A stretch of DNA of 64,000 nt from DAOUTW01 sp964523575 (GTDB taxonomy: Bacteria; Zixibacteria; MSB-5A5; GN15; JAAZOE01), in NCBI GenBank assembly GCA_964523575.1, contig CAZGAV010000002.1, positions 50,770 through 114,769 on the forward strand. Direction: 5' to 3'. The notes under the pieces were generated by a model. It was not told where the DNA came from. It did not search any database and saw only the letters and a list, made by a program, of their open reading frames with translations. The position numbers were made by a program, and so were the translations under genes. Of the stretch, positions 57,720 through 64,000 are shown in pieces; position 1 is the stretch's first letter, and every line of letters starts with the position of its first letter.

Positions 57720-58970
57720 TTGAAAAAATATCTCATCATTGCCTCAGTGATAATTGTGGTCATAATCGTCTATGTGCTTTTCGGGATCGGGGGCGCCTCG
57801 GAGCAAATCCCGACGGCCAGGGTCAACAGCGGCAAATTCATCGTGTCCCTGTCGGAAAATGGCAGTCTGGCGGCCAAACGGTCGGTAACCATCTCGGCCC
57901 CGCGAATCCGAGGCAATTTGCAGATTGTCAAGCTGGTGCCCGAAGGCACTATGGTCAATGAAGGCGATTTTCTGGTTCAATTCGACCCTACCGAGCAGGA
58001 AACGCGCCTGCGCGAAGCCGAATCGGAATTGAAGATCGCTCAGGCCAATCTCGAGAAAGCCAAAGCCCAATACGACATGGATGTTATGCAACTGGAACTG
58101 GACCTGAAAAAATCCGAACGATTGTATTCCGAAAAACTTTCCGAAGCCCCGATTATCCGCAAAGAAGCCGAGCTGGAATTGGAACTGGCCCGGCTGAAAT
58201 TCAATAGTCAGAAAAAATCGCTGACGGCGGAAATCGATAAAATGGATGTCGAGGTGGACAAGGCCCGCGAGAAAAAGGAATCGGCCAGCCGTGACCTGGA
58301 AAAAATGACCCTGACGGCCCCCATTCCCGGCCTGGTTGTCTATATGGAAATCTGGAAGGGCGGCACCATGTCCAAGGTTCAGGAGGGCGATGCTCCCTGG
58401 CCCAGTCAGGGGTTGATCGATCTGCCGGACCTGACGACCATGATCGTCAAGACCAATGTCTCCGAAGTCGATGTTTCAAAAATATCCGAAGGTAAGCCGG
58501 TCGAGATCACCCTCGATGCCATCCCCGGTCCGGTTTTCGCGGGAACCGTCACCGATATCAGCACTCTGGCCCATAGAAAAGACAACAACGCCATGATCAA
58601 TGTTTTCGACGTCGAAGTCGAAATCGACTCCTCCGACGGCCGCCTCAAACCGGGCATGTCGGCCAAGGCCAATATTATCATCGATACTTACGATAGTGTT
58701 CTCTCGATCCCGATCGAAGCCGTTTTCGAACGAGACGACACCACCGTCGTCTATTCGCGAAGCGGCCGCAAAGTTCCCGTAGCGCTGGGCGCACGCAACG
58801 ATTCCGACGTCATTGTCGCTTCCGGTCTGAAGGAAGGCGACGAAATCGACCTCGTCGATCCCACTCGCAAAATCGAAGAAATGGATACTGAGAGTCTCGA
58901 CAAAACCCCGGCGAAAAGGAAACCGGTCGAGAAAACCACCACTCAGACAACGATTATAATCGGGGGATAA
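57720..58970 (+). CDS. HlyD/MacA-like periplasmic adaptor of an export system
   Basis: 416 residues starting at TTG 57720 with GAGGG upstream. One N-terminal membrane helix (YLIIASVIIVVIIVYVLF), a lipoyl/barrel-sandwich part, then a long coiled coil (about 110-205, rich in EKAKAQYDMDVMQLELDLKK and KSLTAEIDKMDVEVDKAREK) and the beta-barrel part (TMIVKTNVSEVDVSKISEG...). It would bridge an inner-membrane exporter and the TolC-type channel encoded two genes later. C-terminal Thr/Lys-rich tail. Confidence 0.92.
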   Translation: MKKYLIIASVIIVVIIVYVLFGIGGASEQIPTARVNSGKFIVSLSENGSLAAKRSVTISAPRIRGNLQIVKLVPEGTMVNEGDFLVQFDPTEQETRLREAESELKIAQANLEKAKAQYDMDVMQLELDLKKSERLYSEKLSEAPIIRKEAELELELARLKFNSQKKSLTAEIDKMDVEVDKAREKKESASRDLEKMTLTAPIPGLVVYMEIWKGGTMSKVQEGDAPWPSQGLIDLPDLTTMIVKTNVSEVDVSKISEGKPVEITLDAIPGPVFAGTVTDISTLAHRKDNNAMINVFDVEVEIDSSDGRLKPGMSAKANIIIDTYDSVLSIPIEAVFERDDTTVVYSRSGRKVPVALGARNDSDVIVASGLKEGDEIDLVDPTRKIEEMDTESLDKTPAKRKPVEKTTTQTTIIIGG

Positions 58971-60260
58971 GTGGATTATCGTCGCATCACGGCGGTTTCG
59001 CTGGAATCGCTGCTGACCCATAAATTCCGCACCTTCCTGACCATGCTGGGGATTATCTTCGGCGTGGCGGCCGTAATCGCCATGCTTTCGATCGGCGAAG
59101 GCGCCAAGCAGGATGCCCTGGAACAGATCGAAGTCCTTGGGATGCATAATATCATCGTCGAGGGCGTCATCCCCGGCGAGGAAAAAGGCTCCGATGTCGT
59201 CGGCGGACGCAGTCCCGGCCTCACCATGGCCGACGCCGAGAATCTGCGCCAACTCGGTGAATTATTCAAATATGTCGTCACCAGTCAGATTATCGACGGC
59301 GCCAAAGCCTATTTCTCCGACGCCGAAACCAATTGCCGTCTGGTGGCGACTTCGCCGGCTTACCTGCCGGCCATGAACATGGCTATGCAACGGGGCACCT
59401 TTATCCGCTCCGACGATCTGGCCGAATACAGCCAGGTCTGCGCCATCGGCGTCAATATCAAACGTCATCTTTTCGCCTTCGACGATCCCATCGGGAAGCA
59501 GATCCGTATCGGCGACCTGTTTTACACCGTCATCGGCATCGTTGACGCCAAGGCTGTCGGGTCATCGAGTTTTCAGGGGGTCGATATCCAGAATGTCAAT
59601 GACAACGTCTATATCCCCCGAACGACGGCTTTCAAAAAGATTTATCGAAGCGCCGATTATGCCGCCACCCGGTCGGGTATGGGCAGTGACGCTTCTCAGC
59701 AATTTTATCAGGATGAAATCGACCAGATAATTCTCAATGTCCGCGAAGATCAGCATATCCCCACGGTCGCCTCGCTGGTGCGGCGAATCATGGACCGGCG
59801 GCATCGGGGGGTGCCCGATTTCACCGTCATTGTTCCCGAAGCCCTGCTGGCCCAGAGCCAGCGGACTCAGCGGATATTCAATATCGTCATGGGCGCCATC
59901 GCTGGAATATCACTGCTGGTCGGCGGCATCGGTATCATGAACATCATGCTCGCTTCGGTGCTGGAACGAACCCGCGAGATCGGCGTGCGCCGCGCGGTCG
60001 GCGCCAGCCGCCTCGATATCATGAGTCAATTCCTGATCGAATCGGTGATTATCTGTCTGATCGGGTGTTTTATCGGCGTTTTCGCCGGACTGGGGCTGGC
60101 CAAGGGAATTTCGACCTATGCCGAATGGCGAACTATCATTTCGATTTTCTCCATCGTGCTGGCGGTCGGCGTCTCGACCGCCGTCGGGTTGATTTTCGGG
60201 TTTTTCCCGGCCCGCAAGGCCGCTTCCCTCGATCCCATCGACGCCCTGCGATATGAATAG
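58971..60260 (+). CDS. MacB-type ABC transporter permease (FtsX fold) without ATPase domain
   Basis: 429 residues starting at GTG 58971, directly after the adaptor stop. One N-terminal helix (FLTMLGIIFGVAAVIAMLSI), a large periplasmic domain (about 45-290), then three C-terminal helices (FNIVMGAIAGISLLVGGIGIM, LIESVIICLIGCFIGVFAGLGL, SIFSIVLAVGVSTAVGLIFGFF) and the motif RTREIGVRRAVGAS typical of FtsX/MacB. E. coli MacB is fused to its ATPase; here the ATPase is absent and no ATPase gene is nearby, so it must be encoded elsewhere. Exports lipoproteins, peptides or toxins. Confidence 0.92.
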   Translation: MDYRRITAVSLESLLTHKFRTFLTMLGIIFGVAAVIAMLSIGEGAKQDALEQIEVLGMHNIIVEGVIPGEEKGSDVVGGRSPGLTMADAENLRQLGELFKYVVTSQIIDGAKAYFSDAETNCRLVATSPAYLPAMNMAMQRGTFIRSDDLAEYSQVCAIGVNIKRHLFAFDDPIGKQIRIGDLFYTVIGIVDAKAVGSSSFQGVDIQNVNDNVYIPRTTAFKKIYRSADYAATRSGMGSDASQQFYQDEIDQIILNVREDQHIPTVASLVRRIMDRRHRGVPDFTVIVPEALLAQSQRTQRIFNIVMGAIAGISLLVGGIGIMNIMLASVLERTREIGVRRAVGASRLDIMSQFLIESVIICLIGCFIGVFAGLGLAKGISTYAEWRTIISIFSIVLAVGVSTAVGLIFGFFPARKAASLDPIDALRYE

Positions 60261-60272
60261 GCTGGAGATATT

Positions 60273-61775
60273 ATGCGCAAATTAGCTGTCCTTTTCGCCG
60301 TCATGATGTTAACCTCGATTGTCCGGCCCCAGGAATCGATCGGCCTCAAAACAACCCTGGACCGGCTCCTCAACGAAACCACTCGCGGGCGGATCATCGC
60401 CGGCCAGCACGGCGTGGCGCAGGATAAATATGACGCCGAAAAAATCGGCTATTATATTCCGGAAATTTCGTTCAACACCACTCTGCCGTCTTATCGCCAG
60501 AGCAAGGAATACGGTAACTATTTCGGTTTTACCGAACCGATTCTTTTTTCACGCAGCGCCATCTCCAGCACCGGAAACCTGCAACTGAAGCAGAAAATTA
60601 TCACTGGCGGCGATCTTACCTTTCAGGCCGCCTACGACGTCCGGGACGACGAATACCCGACCAGTATTTTGCGGGAAGTGGCGGTTGAGGGTTCTCCTGA
60701 CAGCACCACTTTTATCCGGGATATCGGCCGGGCCACCGACCGCCGCCGCCTCGGCAATTTTATTCTGCAATTCTCCCAGCCGATTTTCCGCAGTTCCGAA
60801 TCGCGCTCCGCATATCTGACCGCCCGCGATAATTTATCCAAAGCCGAGATCCAATGGCGGGCCGATCAATCGGATTTGAAGAAGGAAGGCATTAACGCCT
60901 ATTTCGATCTAATAACGGCTGATATCGACCGCCAGATATCCGAAAGCCAAAGCCAACTGGCGGAATTCAACGCCAAATGGGATTCCGTCAAGTACGCCGA
61001 CAGCGTCATCACCGAGGAAGCCTGGATCGAAAGCAAATCGACCCGTCTCGAAAAAAGGCTGGCCATGTTCGACGCCGAGGCGACTCTGGACGAAAAGAAA
61101 AACGATTTCAATCACCTGCTTGATTTTCCATCGGGACAGGAATACGATCTCGAGATTCCTGAACCGCCTCAACGGCCCGACGAAGCCACCGCCAAAGCCC
61201 TGCTGGCCAACGTCGATAAAAGCGCCGAGACGGAAATGGCCCGAATCAACATGGCTGTGGCCGAACGTTCCCTGGGTCAATCGCGCAGTTCCATGGGCCT
61301 GAACGGTACCCTCAATGCCTCTTACTCCATCGGGCGCGGCAATGTCAAACAAAGCCAGCCGTCGCAGGAAATTGACGAACAGATCAACACCGATGATTGG
61401 CGGATATCTGTCGATTTCAGTTATCCCATCTGGGACGGCGGTGCCTCCGCCGCCAATATCCATTCCCAGGAGCTGGCCTACGAATCGGCCCGGCTGGAGT
61501 ATCTGGCCGCCGAACGAAGCGCCCGAAACAAAATGACCATTCTGCTCAAACGGATCGAAATCAACCATTCCAAACTGTCCCTGCTCGATCAGGAACTGGA
61601 CCTGGCCGAGAAAAAACTCCAGGACGCCATTGAGCGCTATGCGGCCGGAAGGATTTCCGATGCCACGCTGCTGGAAAACCGGGTTTACTATTTCGAGGCG
61701 CAGAAAAACCGACTGGCCACTATGAAAGCTTACTATCTCGATCTGATCGAGCTGGAAAAAACGAATCTCCCCTGA
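60273..61775 (+). CDS. TolC-family outer-membrane efflux protein
   Basis: 500 residues. N-terminal signal (AVLFAVMMLTSIVRP) then the TolC layout: two helical coiled-coil regions (about 180-270 and 370-480) each with adjoining beta strands, e.g. LSKAEIQWRADQSDLKKEGINAYFDLI and KMTILLKRIEINHSKLSLLDQELDLAEKKL. It forms the exit duct for the adaptor and permease encoded just upstream. Starts 13 bases after the permease stop. Confidence 0.9.
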   Translation: MRKLAVLFAVMMLTSIVRPQESIGLKTTLDRLLNETTRGRIIAGQHGVAQDKYDAEKIGYYIPEISFNTTLPSYRQSKEYGNYFGFTEPILFSRSAISSTGNLQLKQKIITGGDLTFQAAYDVRDDEYPTSILREVAVEGSPDSTTFIRDIGRATDRRRLGNFILQFSQPIFRSSESRSAYLTARDNLSKAEIQWRADQSDLKKEGINAYFDLITADIDRQISESQSQLAEFNAKWDSVKYADSVITEEAWIESKSTRLEKRLAMFDAEATLDEKKNDFNHLLDFPSGQEYDLEIPEPPQRPDEATAKALLANVDKSAETEMARINMAVAERSLGQSRSSMGLNGTLNASYSIGRGNVKQSQPSQEIDEQINTDDWRISVDFSYPIWDGGASAANIHSQELAYESARLEYLAAERSARNKMTILLKRIEINHSKLSLLDQELDLAEKKLQDAIERYAAGRISDATLLENRVYYFEAQKNRLATMKAYYLDLIELEKTNLP

Positions 61776-61776
61776 T

Positions 61777-62796
61777 ATGAAACTGATCATCAGAGCGCCC
61801 AACTGGGTCGGCGACGCCGTCATGGCTATGCCGGCCGTCGATAATGCCCGCGCCATGACCGGAGCCGACCACATCGCCGTCGCCGCCCGATCCTCGACCG
61901 CGCCGCTCTTCAATAATCATCCCGATATCGACCGGGTGGTCACCATCGACGACAAAAGCTCCCGCCTGCGAGGGCCGCAAAAGGCGGCCACACTCCTGAA
62001 AGACGACAATTATGATGTCGGCGTCGTCCTTCCGCCCTCTTTTTCATCGGCCTTGATTTTCAAGCTGGCCGGGGTCAAAGGACGGATCGGCTTTGCCGGC
62101 GATAAACGTTCGGTGCTCCTCACCCGCGCCGTCAAACCACCTGCCGATCCTCTGCACCGGGCGCATCAATATCTTTACCTCTTCGAAAAATTGACCCGTC
62201 GCAAGGCGGCCTTCCACAATCCAAAACTTTACCTTTCGCATGAGGATATTCAGCAGGGCGCTGAAATCCTCGATTCAAACGGCCTGTCCTACGATGATCC
62301 CTATATCGCCATCGCTCCCCGGGCCGTGGCCGAATCGCGGCGTTGGGGATACGACAACTATGGGAAACTCGCAGCCCGGCTGGCCGAAGCCCATAATTGC
62401 CGGGTTCTCCTGATCGGCGCCGGCGATGACGCCGAAGCAGGGGATAGGGCCGCCCAACATAATCCGGCCGCGATTATAAATCTATGCGGTAAAACCGGCC
62501 TCATGGCGGCCGCGGCTATCATCTCTTTCGCCCGGCTCTTCGTCGGCAACGATTCCGGATTGGCCCATCTGGCCGGAGCCGTCGACTGTCCTCTGGTGGT
62601 TTTGTCCGGTCCCGATAATCCGCAGGAAACCTCGCCGCTTTGCCGGAAGAAAAAACTCATCATCAAAGACGATCTCGAATGCATCAATTGCGTCAAAAAC
62701 GAATGCCCCAAAAAAGGGGAGGGGTTTATGCTTTGCATGAAGTTGATATCCGTGGATGAGGTCTTCGATGCCGCGCAAAATTTATACAAAGCCTGA
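61777..62796 (+). CDS. waaF: Lipopolysaccharide heptosyltransferase (WaaF-like)
   Basis: 339-residue GT9-family enzyme that adds heptose to the LPS core. MKLIIRAPNWVGDAVMAMPAV at the N-terminus, IAPRAVAESRRWGYDNYGKLAARL (ADP-heptose site), FVGNDSGLAHLAGAV and GPDNPQETSPL; a Cys-rich insert (CINCVKNECPKK) before the C-terminus is common in GT9 enzymes. It starts two bases after the TolC-type gene. Presence of a heptosyltransferase supports heptose-containing LPS. Confidence 0.93.
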   Translation: MKLIIRAPNWVGDAVMAMPAVDNARAMTGADHIAVAARSSTAPLFNNHPDIDRVVTIDDKSSRLRGPQKAATLLKDDNYDVGVVLPPSFSSALIFKLAGVKGRIGFAGDKRSVLLTRAVKPPADPLHRAHQYLYLFEKLTRRKAAFHNPKLYLSHEDIQQGAEILDSNGLSYDDPYIAIAPRAVAESRRWGYDNYGKLAARLAEAHNCRVLLIGAGDDAEAGDRAAQHNPAAIINLCGKTGLMAAAAIISFARLFVGNDSGLAHLAGAVDCPLVVLSGPDNPQETSPLCRKKKLIIKDDLECINCVKNECPKKGEGFMLCMKLISVDEVFDAAQNLYKA

Positions 62797-63673
62797 TATC
62801 GGGGTCGTCGGCACCATCAACCGCGACACCATCTATCAGCCGGACGGCGGCAAAGTCGAATCGTGGGGCGGTCTGCTCTATAACCTGAAATACCTCTGCG
62901 AAAGCCGCGAAGCTCAAATTATCCCGGTTGTCAATGTCGGTCATGACAGCTTCCAGCCCATCATGAACATCCTTAGTCGTTTCCCCAACCTCAACCCGGC
63001 GCACATCAAAAAAGTCCCGGCCCCAAACAATCATTGCTTCCTGCATTATCACAACCAGTCGCATAAATGCGAAATTCTCAAAGGCGGCGTCCCCCGCCTG
63101 ACCTTCGGCCGGATCAAACCCCTATTGCCATGTTCGCTGGTCCTGGTCAATTTCATCTCCGGGCCGGATGTCGAACTGGCCGCCCTGGAACGCTTCCGCG
63201 CCCGGTATCCCGGCCTCATTTATATCGACATTCATTCCCTGACGCTGGGGCGCAGAAAAGTCCCCGGCGGTTATCGCCGGCATCCCCGCCGTCCCCGTTA
63301 CTGGAAACGATACGCCGCCTGCGCCGACATCTTCCAAATCAACGAAGCCGAATTCGAACTCCTCTCCGGATGGGCATATTCAAAGGATACCGCCTTGGCT
63401 TTCATGGATTATTTTCTGCCGGGTCTTCGGTGTCTTGTCATTACTCGTGGCGCTGAAGGATGCGCCCTTATTTATCGCCGGGCCGGACGGCCCTATTATC
63501 GCCGTATCGCACCCGTAAAAGTCAACCGCGTCTATGATACCACCGGGTGCGGCGATATTTTCGGGTCGGGTTTCGTCATAGAATATCTGAAATCAGGCAG
63601 TTTCATCAAGGCCGCCCAAAACGGCAACTGCCTGGCGGCCGCCCGTTGCCGGTGGAAAAAGAAAGTGTTTTGA
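62768..63673 (+). CDS. PfkB-family carbohydrate kinase
   Basis: 301 residues from ATG 62768 (GAGG six bases upstream; an ATG at 62756 is in frame), overlapping the end of the heptosyltransferase. N-terminal PDIGVVGTINRDTI, then VYDTTGCGDIFGSGFV with the catalytic Asp of the DTxGxGD motif. Some of the middle (CLVITRGAEGCALIYRR) is typical. It could phosphorylate a heptose or nucleoside sugar; heptose phosphorylation would match the adjacent WaaF, but the exact substrate is not evident. Confidence 0.85.
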   Translation: MPRKIYTKPDIGVVGTINRDTIYQPDGGKVESWGGLLYNLKYLCESREAQIIPVVNVGHDSFQPIMNILSRFPNLNPAHIKKVPAPNNHCFLHYHNQSHKCEILKGGVPRLTFGRIKPLLPCSLVLVNFISGPDVELAALERFRARYPGLIYIDIHSLTLGRRKVPGGYRRHPRRPRYWKRYAACADIFQINEAEFELLSGWAYSKDTALAFMDYFLPGLRCLVITRGAEGCALIYRRAGRPYYRRIAPVKVNRVYDTTGCGDIFGSGFVIEYLKSGSFIKAAQNGNCLAAARCRWKKKVF

Positions 63674-63808
63674 TGAGCCATGTTTAAGTTGCTTGCCTGC
63701 AATAGGTTTACATTTTTTAGGCAAAAAATATGGAAATATTGAGTTAAATGTTGAACAAATCAGTATTACAGACGATATAACAATATAGAATATTATATGG
63801 AAATGTGT

Positions 63809-63836
63809 TTGACATAATATAACATTTTGTTATATT
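63809..63836 (+). promoter_or_regulatory. Promoter of the XRE regulator
   Basis: TTGACA (63809-63814), 16 bp, TATATT (63831-63836). The palindrome at 63812-63840 covers the end of the -35, the spacer and the -10, so a bound repressor would block the polymerase. Confidence 0.7.
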
Positions 63837-63840
63837 ATGT
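63812..63840. promoter_or_regulatory. Perfect 13+13 palindrome overlapping the XRE promoter (likely operator)
   Basis: ACATAATATAACA (63812-63824), TTT, TGTTATATTATGT (63828-63840). Perfect arms around a three-base centre, overlying the promoter of an HTH regulator: a classic autorepression layout. Confidence 0.75.
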
Positions 63841-63858
63841 TTACAGTGGGAGGTCAAT

Positions 63859-64000
63859 ATGGAATTAAGTAAATCGATCATTGGCGATAGAATTCGCAAA
63901 GCTAGAATTAGACTTGGTCTGACGGAAGAGACTCTGGGAAATTCCATTGGGCTAAGTCAAGTAATAATTTCTAAAATAGAAAGCGGGCAAAGGGAAGTAA
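63859..64000 (+). CDS. XRE-family HTH transcriptional regulator, 3'-truncated by the window edge
   Basis: ATG 63859 follows GGGAGGT; 47 complete codons are visible. MELSKSIIGDRIRKARIRLG, then LTEETLGNSIGLSQVIISKIESGQREV, is the canonical XRE helix-turn-helix, with the recognition helix in SQVIISKIE. The length and any C-terminal domain (for example a peptidase in ImmA-type pairs) lie outside the window. AT-rich codon use differs from the preceding genes. Its promoter contains a palindrome, suggesting autoregulation. Confidence 0.9.
   Translation, partial: MELSKSIIGDRIRKARIRLGLTEETLGNSIGLSQVIISKIESGQREV

Larger units (their letters stand above)
63674..63858. other. AT-rich intergenic region before an XRE regulator
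   Basis: About 185 bases, clearly more AT-rich than the upstream genes, with no ORF of note. It carries the promoter and palindrome described below. The change in composition continues into the following gene and probably marks the edge of an acquired segment. Confidence 0.5.

Noticed and set aside
1..64000. CRISPR arrays, tRNA and rRNA genes, insertion sequences
   Set aside because: Looked for on both strands; no regular short repeats with spacers, no cloverleaf, no rRNA core sequence and no transposase frame found by eye.

Overview
This 64 kb window is chromosomal DNA from an uncultured-type Gram-negative bacterium. It encodes an outer-membrane and LPS apparatus (bamA, skp/ompH, lpxD, an lpxL-type acyltransferase, a waaF-type heptosyltransferase, TolC), many lipobox lipoproteins, and a secreted protein ending in dockerin-like GDANGD..VNVGDAV repeats. 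I associate that repeat style, together with the roughly 55% GC coding sequence, with FCB-type candidate phyla; Zixibacteria is my best guess, by inference only. A run of 100 N (29142-29241) shows this is a draft scaffold. I see no rRNA, tRNA, CRISPR array or transposase.

Layout. 1-3323: end of glnS, a small coiled-coil ORF, then an oxidative-stress cluster (ferritin-like erythrin, 34-residue rubredoxin-like protein, two tandem peroxiredoxins). Both peroxiredoxins carry an in-frame TGA exactly where the peroxidatic Cys belongs (PxxxTxxU), each followed by a hairpin at SECIS distance. This is the standout system of the window: two adjacent selenocysteine peroxiredoxins, hidden from ordinary ORF calling. 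3457-7544: nadA, a lipoyl E2, lipB and a FabL-type enoyl-ACP reductase. 7599-11953: palindromic intergenic repeats and a minus-strand cluster nadE-rsmI-PAP2-lgt-EamA. 12091-14726: ssb, a DUF2723 membrane protein and DinB. 14781-19050: minus-strand rplU-bamA-skp-lpxD. 19368-22544: uvrB, whose 3' end is duplicated 1.1 kb downstream, flanking an AT-rich inserted membrane-protein gene. 22632-31756: secreted and membrane proteins, amidinotransferase, alkyltransferase-like protein, aldo/keto reductase, M19 dipeptidase and an SPFH lipoprotein. 31841-41142: tldD/pmbA, S46 peptidase, nitrilase-type hydrolase, rnhB, a YraN-family gene, small membrane or secreted proteins and ispG.

41798-47195 is an amino-acid fermentation operon: iorA-iorB (2-oxoacid to acyl-CoA with reduced ferredoxin), a butyrate-kinase family enzyme and two phosphate acyltransferases (acyl-CoA to acyl-phosphate to acid plus ATP). 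With the S46, M19, TldD/PmbA and other peptidases it suggests a peptide-degrading, anaerobic or microaerophilic lifestyle. 47287-63673: envelope genes (GT39, a beta-helix/dockerin protein interrupted by a third in-frame TGA, rhomboid, PpiD-like foldase, M23 and MA-type peptidases, LpxL-type acyltransferase, an adaptor-permease-TolC export set without an ATPase gene, heptosyltransferase, PfkB-type kinase). The last 330 bases turn AT-rich and start an XRE-type regulator behind a promoter overlapped by a perfect palindrome, probably the edge of another acquired segment.

Promoters, where visible, are TTGAxx - 16 to 18 bp - TATATT-like. Strong SD sequences are common, but some genes appear leaderless. 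All functions are read from motifs and family resemblance; no database search was run.
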